64,000 nt of DNA from Apoda limacodes (Eukaryota > Arthropoda > Insecta > Lepidoptera > Limacodidae), in assembly GCA_946406115.1 (NCBI GenBank), contig OX291544.1, positions 30,459,521 to 30,523,520 on the forward strand, read 5' to 3'. The translations under genes and the position numbers were made by a program. Shown here one piece after another: positions 11,355-22,730 of this stretch (positions are counted from its first letter, which is position 1; each line of letters begins with the position of its first letter). Under the pieces are notes generated by a model. It worked only from the letters and a program-made list of their open reading frames with translations. It was not told the DNA's origin and ran no database searches.

Positions 11355-12240
11355 TAGCACCACTGACAGTTGTGCTCTCCACTGCATAGGTTTGAGCCTT
11401 CTCGTCTTGTGCCTCCTTTTTGGTAGTACGAGCATTATTTGATTCGGGTTCTCAGGGTTGCTAGGTATCGACCTCTTTGATAAGGAAGCTGAAGTTACAG
11501 TTGTCTCCGGCTGAGAATTCTATTCGAGGCATTGGTGGCCTTAAGGTCTCAAGGATTAAAGGTCAGGTTTCCATTGTTATTTCTTCCCTCCATAATTCAC
11601 TTATTCGTTGGACTATTTCAGCTATGGTGATGGATTATATCTTGGTAAATCATCCCTAAGTTTTGCTAACGCCGAAAATTACTAAGTTGACAACAGGTCT
11701 CCTTTTGGCTGATCCTGATTATCATCTTCCCAGTTCGGTGGATCTACTCATCGGTGCCAATTTCTGGCTCAATGCAACTCAGAACCGGCTAAACTTTTTC
11801 AAACCGGTGGGTTGGTGGCACTTTACACAGACTTTGGTCATGCCATAATGGGCCCAGCAACGCCAAATTTTGCCCCTCTTCAGACCGACTCTGTCTGGCT
11901 CCTTGGTTTGTACCTAGCTGATGCAGTTCTTCGCTTTTGGAAAGTAGAAGAGCCTCCCGCAATTTCAGGTCTGACCCGGCTGATGAAGAGTGTGAGGCCC
12001 TTTTTGTGAATAATCGATCGATTTTCGACTAGTCAATTCTGCCCTCGGCCACTCCAGGATGCTAGCCTAAAACGGTTAATTTCCATGGAGAGGTGTATAG
12101 AGGTGAAGGCGCGACCCTGTCATCTGACAGCACAAGTTTGAAACTGGACAAGGGAGGAACACTTCTTCATTTTTCACCATGCTGTCTTCAAGAGGGGGAA
12201 AAATAAGAGTTTTCTTCGATGGTTCGGCTCCTAGCTCAAA
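11355..12240 (+). pseudogene. BEL/Pao LTR-retrotransposon pol fragment: aspartic protease and start of reverse transcriptase
   Basis: Plus strand, several frames. An aspartic-protease active site RALFDSGSQ lies at 11429-11455 (DSG at 11441-11449). It is followed by KLQLSPAEN/IRGIGG and, at 11690-11790, by the BEL/Pao landmark LLADPDYH...VDLLIGANFW. Then come RFWKVEEPP (about 11935), a frameshifted FVNNRSIFD region, and HHAVFKRGGKIR (about 12175-12210), which opens the RT domain in this family. At least four frameshifts or stops are present. No LTR, gag or RT catalytic box is seen. The next 300 bp (12241-12540) could not be assigned. Confidence 0.75.
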
Positions 12241-12544
12241 CGTTGAGCCAAAATGTCGGCAACCCAGTTATTAGAGTTAATTATTGGAGTACAATACCAA
12301 CCAATTGCGGATTGTTTCTCCTTCCAGGTGGCTTTTTCAGCTTCCAAGATCTGGACTAAGCGCTCTCTGTTGTCTATCATAGCCCGGATCTTCGACCATT
12401 GCGGCTGGCTTGCTCCTGTTGTTTTTTGAGCCAAGTGTCTTTTACAAAAGCTGTGGCTGGAGAGAATCTCCTGGGACATCCCGCTTACTTGTGATTTATT
12501 GGCATCTTGGTTGCGTTATGTCTCGTTCATTTAGGATCTCCATC

Positions 12545-13720
12545 ATGTGCGTATTCCGAGGTGCTTTTTTTTCTTCCACTAAGGTGGCAAACAAGCTTCG
12601 GGTCAGCCGGATGGTAAGCGGTCACCATAGCCTATGGACGCTTGTAACACCAGCGGTATCACTCACGCGTTGCCGACTCTTCAAAAATACAATAAAAGTC
12701 TCTTGAAAAACCCCATACTGTAGTCCTTAGAGAAAACCTTGGCAGGCGGCTCATTTCACAACCCAAGCGTTCGCGGGGGAAGTTTTTCTGAATCCGCACT
12801 GTACGCGACCATTAAGGTTCTAAGGTGTAAGGATAAATTCAAGTAGTAAGATAAAGTATCATATCGAACAATTTCTCAGAACCCATTGTACAAGCGGTAG
12901 AACACACACAGAGAGGCAAAGTCACTGTGCCGAACTTGAGACTTGTAAAGCAGCAACCTCAGCCCCGTACTGCCTTGCTCTGTTGAGTACACCTAGGTTT
13001 TTGGACGCCAGCTATACCTTGTCTTGCAAATGATCTCGGAACTGAACATCGTTGGAGATGGACCAACAAGGATCCCAATGCTCTTGGAGATGGAGAGGGG
13101 AGTGTTTTGGAATTGTGGAACCAGTGGAGTTTTCTTAGCGGTGAACGCGCAGACTTGTGACTTAGTAGGGTTGAATCGGACCAAGTTTTTCCGCCCCCAG
13201 TCAGAGACCTTCGACAGAGTGGTCTCGATTTGAAACACAAGTTCTCCGCACTTTTCCTCCGCAACGGAACGAGGGATTTTTGCACGACCCGTGTAATAAG
13301 CGTCTTCAGTACTGTCACCTGAATAGCGATGTATGTTGTTGATTTCCAACATGTCATTGATTGCAGTAAAAACAGCGTAGGAGACAGCCCAGAGCCCTTC
13401 GGGACTCAAGCATTAATGTCTATGCTACCACAGCAACTAACGTTAACTACGGCTCGTATGCGCCTGCCGGACAAAATCCTCGGGCACTCAGTAAGATGGT
13501 AACTTCAATAGAAGACCTCGGTGCCAGACCCGATCGAACGTCTTCGCTATGTCCAGGCTACATGCCAATGCCTCCCCCTGAATCTCAATGGCTAGTGCCC
13601 ATCAGTGTGTGAGATAAACTAGAAGGTCACCAGTCGAGTGACCGTGGCGAAAGTCGATTCCGACCCGCACTTGACCAGTTTTCTTTCCTTTCCCGGCGTG
13701 TGCACAACTTACCGAAATTT
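12545..13720 (-). pseudogene. Jockey/CR1-like LINE ORF2 fragment (RT to C-terminus)
   Basis: Reading leftwards from 13700: FRHGHSTGDLLVYLTH, ALACSLDIAKTFDRVWHRGL (RT motif A region), a broken SPEGLWAVSYAVF, then HRYSGDST where active relatives have HCYADDST (so the catalytic Asp pair is lost), NLVRFNPTKSQVCAFTAKKTP and SIGIL. The 3' end (12545-12800) carries the family tail also seen at 28265-28594. Many stops and frameshifts. Part between SIGIL and the tail (about 12830-12990) is collapsed. Dead insertion. Confidence 0.85.
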
Positions 13721-13870
13721 TATTATAATCGATTTACCCTTAGTGCACGAGTAAAACTCTAACTTGACCCTTTTTTCTTACATATAAATCTTTAAAAAAA
13801 GAATTATATAAATCGGTATAGCCGTTCTCGTGTTTTTGTGAGACTAACAAACGATAATTGAATTTTATAT
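13630..13870. repeat. Repeat tail (CGGCGTGTGCACAAC...GTGCACGAGT...AACTTGACC family), copy 1
   Basis: Contains CTTTCCCGGCGTGTGCACAA, an AATCGATTTACCCTTAGTGC block and a CTTACATATAAATC stretch, followed by AATCGGTATAGCCGTTCTCG. Matching modules occur at 15345-15600, 32875-33005 and 50941-51160. Shared order of modules shows a repeat family; class unknown. Confidence 0.6.
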
Positions 13871-15340
13871 ATAGATACATGTATACTAACTGACCCGGCA
13901 AAAGTTGTTTCTTTTTTTGCCAGGGTTGTACGCGTAGGTATTAATTATTACTATAATTATTTTTTTTTGTATTCTTCGTACCTAGAAACTCTTGTGGTTT
14001 GTCTAGGTACTGCACTTTCATCTTAGTAAAAAAGAATACAAAATAAAACATAGTAAACCAACAAAAGAATATATAGTTGTGTATAATGTTTTTATAAAAT
14101 ATACTGAAATAAATATACGTTTGCAGTTGCATATTATATACTTGTTTGTGTAACGATAGGAAAACCGGTTGCTCCTGTATACCTATGACCCGTCGATAAG
14201 AAGATACCGCTTGGATGTATAAGGTTTACTTAACTTTACACGTAGAGAAAACTTTAGTAGCTACAAGTAAATAATAATAATAACCACTAAAATATTAGTA
14301 ACTCCGAGGATAAGTAAATTACACTGACGGTTACCCATGCGTTTTACTTATTGTATTTATTAACAGAAATAAAACTAGTCTTGTTGGAATAACAGTGTTG
14401 TTTACTAAAACAATTAAAATTTAATGGAATGCAAAAAACGTATTTTACAACGCCAATCAGGGTGTTATTACACCGATACGAGTAGGAGGTCCTGATGAAG
14501 CTCTGTGATACAAAGCGTGCGGTTGATAATAATTCGTCAGTGTACCTGGTAAATGAAGGAAGGGCTGCGGTGGATAGGGTGTCACAAATCTGTTCAGCTT
14601 AAGGTTACTATTTGTGGAGCGGCGGTATAGGGGAAACTCTCACCAGGAGAGGAGTATACCTGGAGAACGCTATGTCATGCTATACTTGCATTTCGGTATG
14701 TCGGTATATATGCGAACTATTGAAAAAACGTCAATAGCGCGATGTAAAACGCGTGACGTCAACCTTAATTCGTAGCAGTACGATATGATGTTTGTTATTA
14801 GTAAATTTCACTAATTCTTAGAAAGGTGCTTGTTAACGTTAATAAGCCTTCACTGTAATGACAAGTAGTGTTTTATCTGCCCACTTTAATAAAACTTTTT
14901 GTAATCTTTGTATAAAGCTTTATATGTTGATATTAATTACCCTACTCATAAATTCGAGGAAAGTTTTATAGACTTTGTAAAATTCTGTAACCCGAAGAAC
15001 AAATTATTAATTACGTAAATGAATAAAACTGTTGTGTTGTTATTATTTTATGGAATTAATAAAATGTACTTAAATTTATATTGTTTATTAATTTCCAGAA
15101 TTTTTTTTTTGAAATTAATAAAATTTAGTATTAATGCATTTTAATAAACAATTTTTTAATTCGAACAATATTTTTTTCTCCGCCTAATCTAATAAATTCC
15201 GAACGTTTGCCTATTCAAAATATAAAGGTAGTATTTTTTTAACACAAATTTCATATTTTTAACGTTAATTTATTTTTAACGTTCAGGGAGAGCTGGTTTA
15301 CCATGTCGGCTTTTATACTTGAACTGAATCTGTCACCATA
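13871..15340. other. Non-coding; one unassigned GC-richer island
   Basis: 14440-14770 is less AT-rich than its surroundings and ends with AACGCGTGACGTCAACC, but no open frame or known repeat could be matched. The rest is AT-rich with poly-T and poly-A runs. Confidence 0.45.
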
Positions 15341-15344
15341 AAAG

Positions 15345-15605
15345 GTCTGTGGGTTGTACTCATTTAGAAACCTTCCGCGGCGTGTGCATAATAAGTTTTC
15401 ATAACAATCGGTTAACCTCTAATACGAGAGTCCGACTCGCACTTGACCAGTTTTTTCCCTGTCAAACCTTCTCCGGCGTGTGTACAACAACTTACCAAAA
15501 TTTCATTACAATCGGTTTACCCTTAGTGAGCAAGTCCGACTCGCACTTGACCCTTTTTTTCTTACATATAAATTTTGCTCTAAAAATAACCAATACAACA
15601 AAAAC
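15345..15605. repeat. Repeat tail family, two tandem partial copies
   Basis: CTTCCGCGGCGTGTGCATAA... and CTTCTCCGGCGTGTGTACAA... follow one another about 110 bp apart, each with an AATCGGTT(AACC/TACC)...AGTCCGACTCGCACTTGACC end. A local tandem duplication of the family also seen at 13630-13870. Confidence 0.7.
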
Positions 15606-15631
15606 AGAAAAAATATATATAAATATCCATT

Positions 15632-17114
15632 AATTTCATCAGTAAAGCCCCCCAATAATTGATTCGTATTTCGTCCTTTTTGGAATCCATATGGTTTTGA
15701 GTTAATAATTTTATTTTTTTAAAGATATTTATTGATTTCAGTATTAAAATATACTTCAATTATCTTGTCGATACATGGCAGGATTGTTATAGGTCTATAG
15801 TTGTTAATATCTGTATTAGAGCCTTTTTTATATATAGGTCTGATTGTGCCTATCTTAAGGTGGTCTGGGTAAGATTGGGTGGAAATACAGGAGTTTATCA
15901 GTGACAAAATGCTGGGGTAATTTTCTTTGCTTATGTATTTAACATCTGCTACGCGTACTTTGTCAAACCCGGGGCTTTTCTTTACTTATGTATTTAACAC
16001 CGGCTAAGCGTACTTTGTCAAACCCGGGGCTTTTCTTATTATTAAGTTGCATACTAATCGTATGTATTACACCATTGGTTGCTTTTTTTATTTTCATCGA
16101 TAACTTTGGCTTAATACAATATGACAAGTCTTCCATAACTGGTACTGTGCAGTTATTATTAAGGTTTTCAACATTTTTTTGAAATTCAGTGGCAAACATA
16201 TTAAATAAAATTTTGTGATTTATTTTAAAGAATTTTGTTATTAAATTATCATAGTACTACTTTTCCACATAATTAATTTATTACAGACCATATTTTTTTT
16301 AGAATTCTTGAAATTATTACATATTGCTTTTCTAATTTTTATTTTTTTAACTCTATTTATATATTTATTTGTTTTATGCCTATATTTGTTATATAAAATT
16401 CTATTACACTTATTTTTTTCATCTTTCAGCCATATTTGTAGAAGTTTGTCTCTAGTAATACACATATTTTCTATCCGTTCTGTTTTTCATTCACAAGATG
16501 TTCTTTTCTTTTGTTTAATTTTTATTCTAAACTGACACTTTTTATACATATTAGTAAATTTGTCAACAATAAATTTTAAAATATCGTTAGGATGATTCAT
16601 TTTAAAGGCCGGTTCCCAGTCAATAGCTTTTAATTTACTTCTTACTTTAATTTAGTCTAGCTTGTTTACGTATTCGCACTGCATGTTATCGCTTATCGAC
16701 GCGTTGGTCGACGCAAAACTGGTTATCATATGGTCAGCTAGTTGATTTTTAATCACCGCGGTGTTAGTTGTCCTGCCGTGAGCGCTCCGTACAAAAATAT
16801 GATCAATGCAAGATCTAGTTATCTTGCCGTCCTTGTTTTGTATACGAGTATACTGGTTTATGCCTGATTCTACACATTGTGTTTATATAGTGAGTTAATA
16901 CTTTGTTATGCGTTTTTAAGTCAATATTGCAGTCGCCTGTTAACACATAATCATAGTTAGTCGGATACCTCGATATTACGTTCGATATTTCTTTAATGAA
17001 TCTTGTTTTGTCTGTGTCCGGGGGTCGGTATACTGCACACAGTCCGGATTTCTGAGCTCGTAAACTAACATTGTTTTCTATGTTGTCATTAGTTATCTGT
17101 TTTCTTAGATTCAT
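15632..17114 (-). pseudogene. LINE fragment: APE endonuclease to N-terminal reverse transcriptase
   Basis: Reading leftwards: endonuclease with AVYRPPDTDKTRF and VLTGDCNIDLKT (about 17040-16900; most relatives have GDFNIDL), a basic linker (ITRDKLLQIWLKDEKNK, about 16460-16400), a pre-RT segment (NNKKSPGFDKVR), then RT start with LKIGTIRPIYKKGS, INNYRPITILPCIDKIIEV and, at about 15690-15640, YGFQKGRNTNQLL. The element stops there, before the catalytic YADD box. A 55-bp tandem duplication at 15925-16034 shifts the frame. Related in order of parts to 25520-27025. Confidence 0.8.
15925..16034. repeat. 55-bp tandem duplication inside the LINE
   Basis: CTTATGTATTTAACA begins at 15930 and again at 15985; each copy ends TACTTTGTCAAACCCGGGGC. 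The copies differ by a few bases. Because 55 is not a multiple of three the reading frame is broken. Confidence 0.9.
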
Positions 17115-17497
17115 CTTTAAATGTTTGGCATAGTTAATTAGTTTTGTTTGATTTTATCCCTACTCCTAACAACAGTTTTATATTTTTAATTCAGTTTTAT
17201 TCATATAATAACTAATAATTAAATCATAACTTTCTCTTAGATGCTATTTCTATGAGTTTTCAAAATACGCTCTTATGAGAATACTATTCAGAGCGCCTCT
17301 CAGCGTGCTTCATACTAACAAATTTTTCACTTACTTTGACACTTGCTAATAAAACACCACGAAATTTTGAAGACATGTTTTAGTAATAAATATCTAGGTC
17401 TGCAGTGTGTCAGTTTTCTGTTTAATTTCATAGTTCAAAAGTTATACAGGATTCTAGTTTTTCATACAAATAGTTTAAAAAAAGATTTCTGGTTATT
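17115..17497. other. Non-coding stretch
   Basis: Between the LINE and the 201-bp element nothing is recognised. Confidence 0.4.
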
Positions 17498-17698
17498 AAA
17501 AAAACTGGTTGCCTGTAAAGTCGGTATACGGGTGAAAGTTTTACGTGACAATGATTTTATGTCTGTCTCTCTCGCTCTTAGGCGGGCGCGTGCCTCTCAC
17601 TCGCTCTCATTGTGAGCGCATAACGTGAGCGGAGCGTAACGCAGTTTCTTGAAGTGTCACCCGGCAAACCAATTTATAAGACGTTGTCACGTCAAAAA
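17498..17698 (+). mobile_element. 201-bp element, forward copy of an almost identical inverted pair
   Basis: Starts AAAAAAACTGGTTGCCTGTA and ends ACGTTGTCACGTCAAAAA. The reverse complement of 22530-22730 matches it throughout with one difference seen by eye (T at 17533, G on the plus strand at 22695). The internal GC-rich block (CGGGCGCGTGCCTCTCACTC) stands out against the AT-rich surroundings. No open frame of note; a short non-autonomous element is the likeliest explanation. Confidence 0.8.
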
Positions 17699-17794
17699 TT
17701 TTGGAAAACATTTTGGAAAACCACAGACATATATATTAGGCTTGGGATTATGACTAAGAAATTTCACAGTGATTGTATGAAGCACGCTGCGCGG

Positions 17795-17990
17795 CGCTTT
17801 TTTTTTTTTTTTCTGAGCTGGCTATGCAGTTGGCTGTTGCAGCCATTACTGCTTCACCGGACTTTTGGGGCGAGACTCTGAAGGAGCCTCAGCCCATATA
17901 GCGCCCAACGCTCAAGTGCTCCCCACGGGGGAATATCCAAATCGGTCTAGCTGTTCTCGAGTTTTTGTGAGACTAACAAACGTCAATTGA
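17795..17990 (+). repeat. Interspersed repeat with GCAGTTGGCTG-TGCAGCCATTACTGC core
   Basis: The core (17824-17895: CAGTTGGCTGTTGCAGCCAT... CGGACTTTTGGGGCGAGACT) reappears in reverse at about 37870-37950. It is preceded by a poly-T run and followed by AATCGGTCTAGCTGTTCTCG, the tail also seen at 13811. Confidence 0.65.
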
Positions 17991-19754
17991 TTTTCATATA
18001 CATATGAGTAATAGATAAATGATATTTTTTTTTAATTATTGTTACCAAAGATTTTTTACTTAAATAATTAATAAAAATAAACTTGGCTAAGATGCTAGGC
18101 GGACAAGTTTCCATAAATATCCAATTGTATCAGAATTTTCTCCAATTAGAAGACACATTAGTATTACTGGTTATTTAATTGCATTTTAAATAATTTTAAA
18201 TTTTATTTAGAACATTTCCTTCAATTTAAACCATTTGATTAATTACTATCAAATATCTATAGAGTTAGTTCCGATAAATAAATGTTAGAATCACTACGAC
18301 ATAACATGTATTTAGTCCATGGTTAATTATTGTTTTTTTTCCTATTTCACACTGGCAGTGTCAGTCCTTAATGGTAAATAATAAATAATTAATAAATATT
18401 ACTCTATTCGGGTACATATGAAATATGTACTTATAGAATAATACATATTTTGAGATTTCGTAATGAGTCTGTGAGTGGGCACCATCACTTTGTTTCGTTT
18501 TTATATCAGTCCAAATACCTCTACCACATCTGTATGTCTGTCTGTCTGTCTGTCTGTCTGTGCCGCGGAAACCAATAGAATTTTATAAAAGCGATTTACC
18601 TATCACGGTATTCATCTATTGAACTATAGCAACATTATATGTCTATTTTAGTTACAAGATTAACACACAATAACGACAATATATTGCAAGACAATACTTC
18701 TACATATATATTAACGAAACTTTAATACCAAGCAAGACGGTGATAACTAAGAAGGAACTGCGGGCAGAAGCAAGTTATCTATTTATATTTGGAATAAGGT
18801 ATGTAGGTGTAGATGAATGAATGTATGTTTTCACATTGTAAAAGCTTTTTAACATCGTTTTGGTAATTCCAGAGACTATATCGTATGTATACACAAATAA
18901 ATAAAACTAACATTCTTTCTTTAAAATATAATTATATTACTAAGACACTTTGGAAAAAATAACTACAAATATATCACTTACAGTCTGCCACCAGACGATC
19001 ACGGTGAGTTTTGACTTTGAGTAATATCACAGCCTTACTTTTGCAATTTGTAGTAACTGCATAGTGAGTGGTATCGCAGTGAAGTAAAAAACAATTGATC
19101 AGACAATTTACATACAAAAGAGGAATGAAGCTAAATGAAGAATCAAATAAATTTACTTACATTATATAGCACTTGCTTTGCCGCGGATGAAAAGTTATAT
19201 TAAGGAAATTCCGCGAAATAAAAATGAACAGCACATACTTCTTGAATACTGATTTTACGTATACTGTTATGGCTCTCATTGTGAAGGATTTAAGGTATTT
19301 GAGTTGCAATTCTGACTAATTTTAGGGTACCTTAGCCGATACTTATAAATTATGGGAGTGGAAAGACAATAGTTACATTAAGTACTAAATAAAAAAAAAA
19401 TGAGATGTAAAATTATTAGTCCGCGAGGCCACACAAGTGGTAAGTCGGCATAATAAGACAAAATCCAATATATGAGGCCCTAAAATGCTGCACAAATTAC
19501 CAGCGCACCAAGCACCTTCAAATTGCAAAGGTTTTCAGGTGTTAAGATTATCTGCTGCTAATAAGCAAAAAGGAAGGTCTAAATTGTTTTTAAATCTAGA
19601 TTTATTCAACCGATACAATGTCACAGGTTTTTTGGGATTTGAGGCTAGGTTTTTCTGTTTTTAAGAACATTAACTTCGATTCTGCAACTTTTTACTTTTT
19701 CCAATAGAAATTTATTGGTAGCTCGGTCTTCTCAGAATATTCGTTCATTCTTCG
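17991..19754. other. Non-coding; one microsatellite
   Basis: AT-rich with no exon recognised. A TCTG run at 18534-18561 (about seven units) is the only clear structure; the GAGTGGGCACCATCACTTTG block before it resembles a common repeat start. Confidence 0.5.
18534..18561. repeat. TCTG microsatellite
   Basis: About seven uninterrupted TCTG/GTCT units. Confidence 0.95.
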
Positions 19755-20098
19755 GTTATTTTTAGGGTTCCGTACCTGAAAGGTAATTAGGATTATTACT
19801 AAGGCTTCGCTGTCCGTCCGTCCGTCCGTCTGCCACCAGGCTGTATCTCATGAACCATTATAGTTAGACAGTTGAAAATAATTTCATATAAGCGGCATTC
19901 TAGCGGCAGCAGAAATACATCTTCTGTGATAACACAGAAGATGTATTTCTGCTGCCGCTATTACAACAAATACTAAAAAACAGAAAAAAAAAATATTTAA
20001 GGGGGCTCCCATACAACATACGTGATTTTTTTGCTCGTTTTTGTAGATAATGGTACGGAACCCTTCGTGCGCGAGTCCGACTCGCACATGGCAGATTT
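19755..20098. repeat. Interspersed repeat of the AGGGTTCCGTACC...GAGTCCGACTCGCAC family
   Basis: Begins TTAGGGTTCCGTACCTGAAA, has TCCG repeats (19809-19832), a GGGGGCTCCCATACAACATA block and ends GGTACGGAACCCTTCGTGCG with CGAGTCCGACTCGCACATGG. Short GGTTCCGTACC/GGTACGGAACC ends are complementary. A strong internal hairpin is listed separately. Partial relatives lie at about 23180, 29940 and 55170. Confidence 0.7.
19901..19960. repeat. Perfect 28-bp inverted repeat with a 4-nt loop
   Basis: Arms 19901-19928 and 19933-19960 are exact reverse complements (TAGCGGCAGCAGAAATACAT... / ...ATGTATTTCTGCTGCCGCTA) around ATAA. The right arm fits the usual order of this repeat family, so the left arm looks like a snap-back copy of it. 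Confidence 0.95.
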
Positions 20099-20280
20099 TT
20101 ATTTTTTCCAAACAAGTATACATTCAGTCATAAAGTATCAGGAATGGTTGATTTGTTTATGGTTCCAAATTCAATTATTTTTTTGTTGTTAGCATGGCAC
20201 AACTGTTTTCCATTTTGGCGCGAAGTTTGAGTTGCATCTATTGTTTAAATACATATCTAATGTGTATTGCTAATTTCATA

Positions 20281-20510
20281 ATGCATAAAAGTATCGGACA
20301 AGGAGTTTGTCTTAAATTTTATACATCGCCAATGGAATTTCGTGTTCGGAGTCGCTATAAAGGTTACAGAAGGCATACGGTGAATCGTATTTATCAAAAA
20401 CACGTGCTTATGAGTGGTACAAAGCTTTCAAAAGCGGTCGAGATATAATGAAAGATTTGTCACGCTCTCATTGCCTAAAAACACGGATAAAACGACGTTT
20501 ACTAAAAATG
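20281..20510 (+). pseudogene. Mariner-like transposase N-terminal (helix-turn-helix) fragment
   Basis: Plus strand, two frames. RQGVCLKF-type start is followed, one frame over, by AYGESYLSKTRAYEWYKAFK and SGRDIMKDLSRS, the pattern of the second DNA-binding helix of mariner transposases (…AYG...LSxxxxxEWxKxFKxGRxxxxDxxRS). A frameshift lies near 20320 and the frame is lost after 20470. The catalytic DD(34)D part is missing. Confidence 0.65.
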
Positions 20511-20810
20511 AAACCTAGCTAGATCGATTTATCGCCCCCGACTTTATTTCAGAAAATCGTTCGAGCCATTTCCTAGATTCAGATGCTCGTTCAAATTGTA
20601 TGAGATAGATATTCGTTCCTATGTCGGCTCGTATTTTTCAATGGCTCTACTGATTTTGATAAATGATACGTCATTAGATTCGTCTTAATGACGCGAGTAG
20701 GGTAGGTACATAAAATAGCAGATTATTTGGTATAAATATGAAGATCTCGAAGATACCATTCCGAAAATAAGTACATTCATAATAAAATAGTCAGGCGCGA
20801 GTCGAAGAAA

Positions 20811-21150
20811 ATATAATTAAGAACTATAAATAAATAAACAAGTAGGTACACCTAAAAATACCAAATATTTTACTATAAGCAGACGGAACTCATTTTAATG
20901 CAAGTTCAAATAGTAGTACAGATTGCTCAAACCATACTTATATCTATATACAATTATGATATTAAGTACCTTAAAATGAGTCCTGCCTGATTATAGTTAA
21001 ATATTTGATATGTTTTAAGTGAACTTTTTTCTTTCTTTTTTTTTAGTTCTTAATTTTTTTGCAGCCGGGTTTTTTATTTTTTTAGGTGAACTTGTTTCTT
21101 CCTTTTTTTTTAGTTATTAATTTTTTGCAGCCGGGTTTTTTATTTATTTA
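20811..21150. mobile_element. MITE-like element, copy 2 (no minisatellite)
   Basis: GCAGACGGAACTCATTTTAATGC (20878-20900) is the reverse complement of the right inner end of copy 1 (1775-1797), and AAAATGAGTCCTGCCTGATT (20974-20993) is its partner. The right terminus (TTAGTTCTTAATTTTTTTGCAGCCGGGTT) is present twice in tandem, at about 21021-21087 and 21089-21150. Confidence 0.7.
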
Positions 21151-22089
21151 ATTATTTTTTTTATTTAAAGATTAGACGCCATAGCGGGGACTCCTACAAT
21201 AGTTTGATAATTTTAAAAATTGCGTTTGGCAATTTTTGTAACTATTTCAAATCGAAATCCAAAAAAAAAATTCCTTCCGCCCTAATACGCAGTATTCATA
21301 TCTTACAATATATTGATATAAAAAATTCCAACATCAAACAGAACCCACTACAAACGTGTAAAAATCTTACTTGAATAAAAAAAAAAAACTTCCAACATTG
21401 TATTGTTTCAGTATTGCAACGCGAATATGTAACACATACCTGAGAACTGACTAATAACGTTGGTGTAAAATGTTACACTTTATTTACTATGCGTTTCAAA
21501 GGAGTTGGCCAATAGTTTTCCTTACTGTAAGTGAGTTGGTCGGTGCGTAGTACTGGTTACGAACTTCGGAAGAAATATTCTTTTTTGTCTCCCAACACAG
21601 CGCCAACCCATTCAAAACTCAAAGTAATGTCATATCGTAAGAGTATCATGAAAAATATTTCAATAAGCTAGTTAGTATTATCTATAGGTATGATGCCGTG
21701 AATGTTTAAAATATCGTTAATGTCCAAAATTATTCCGCCGAACTATTTCCTGTCATGGCTATCGGTGAGAGAAAGAGGAAAACAGAATACAGTGAAACTG
21801 TACGCTGTTCTGTTATTTTCACTACATATTTCCAAAAAATCCGTCAACGTGAAGATAAACAAACATACTAATTTAATCAACCACTGGTCCCCGATCTGCC
21901 ACCTCCTAAATATCTTAGTCAAAAATCCACCTTCTATTAAAAACGCCTGAAACTACCATTTTTTAATTGTGGTTTTAATTTACAGTGCAACAAACTTTTC
22001 TGTCCCTCTGACCTTGTGTTTTTGGTCGCTAATGCCGTTGAAAGTTCACGCTATTTTAATATGGCGACTGTAACTTTTGAAACTTTGTC
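21151..22089. other. Non-coding
   Basis: Nothing recognised. Frames in this stretch show no family motif. Confidence 0.4.
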
Positions 22090-22529
22090 GCACTAAGCCT
22101 GCGTGTGTCGGAACTTGTAACATGGCCGTATTTTTTGATTGCGTAGACTTTGTAATTCGATTATTGTACAGATTTAAGAAACTGTAGCTAAGTATTTAAT
22201 ATTAATTTTAATTTAGTACCTTTTTGCGTAACGGAGAAAATGGTTCTTGAGAGACAAATATTTATATAACTACAAATCCTAAAAAAAAAATTTCGATTCT
22301 TTCCTTTATTTGTGATAGAAGATCTTGCTTTTTTATTTGATATAGCTGCAAAATTGTATAGCTCTAGATTAACGGGAAGTACCCATCAGGTTTGATTCAC
22401 TTGCGTATGTCGAAATATGCAAACTGACGTATTTTTTTTAAAAAAATTGCAGAATTTAAAAATTGATGTTAATTTTAACTCGATAGCTTTACGCATTCCG
22501 GAGAAAAAGGGTTTTGAAAGACTTTATTT
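22090..22529. repeat. Degenerate tandem-dimer repeat (AACGGGAAGTACCCATCA family)
   Basis: Two diverged units share ATGGCCGTATTTTTTGATTG / ACTGACGTATTTTTTTT, a poly-A/T stretch, ATTAATTTTAA and AACGGAGAAAATGGTTCTTG / CCGGAGAAAAAGGGTTTTGA. The same order and dimer form recur at 29400-29960 and 54580-55190; a shorter copy is at 45080-45320. Confidence 0.6.
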
Positions 22530-22730
22530 TTTTTGACGTGACAACGTCTTATAAATTGGTTTGCCGGGTGACACTTCAAGAAACTGCGTTACGCTCCGCT
22601 CACGTTATGCGCTCACAATGAGAGCGAGTGAGAGGCACGCGCCCGCCTAAGAGCGAGAGAGACAGACATAAAATCATTGTCACGTAAAACTTTCGCCCGT
22701 ATACCGACTTTACAGGCAACCAGTTTTTTT
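22530..22730 (-). mobile_element. 201-bp element, inverted copy
   Basis: Reverse complement of 17498-17698 with a single difference at 22695. It cuts into the repeat family on its left side (22090-22529), which dates it as younger than that repeat. Confidence 0.8.

Noticed and set aside
12231..12479. 82-codon minus-strand frame next to the BEL/Pao scrap
   Set aside because: No motif match; lies in the region where the BEL/Pao sequence is unreadable, so origin cannot be stated.
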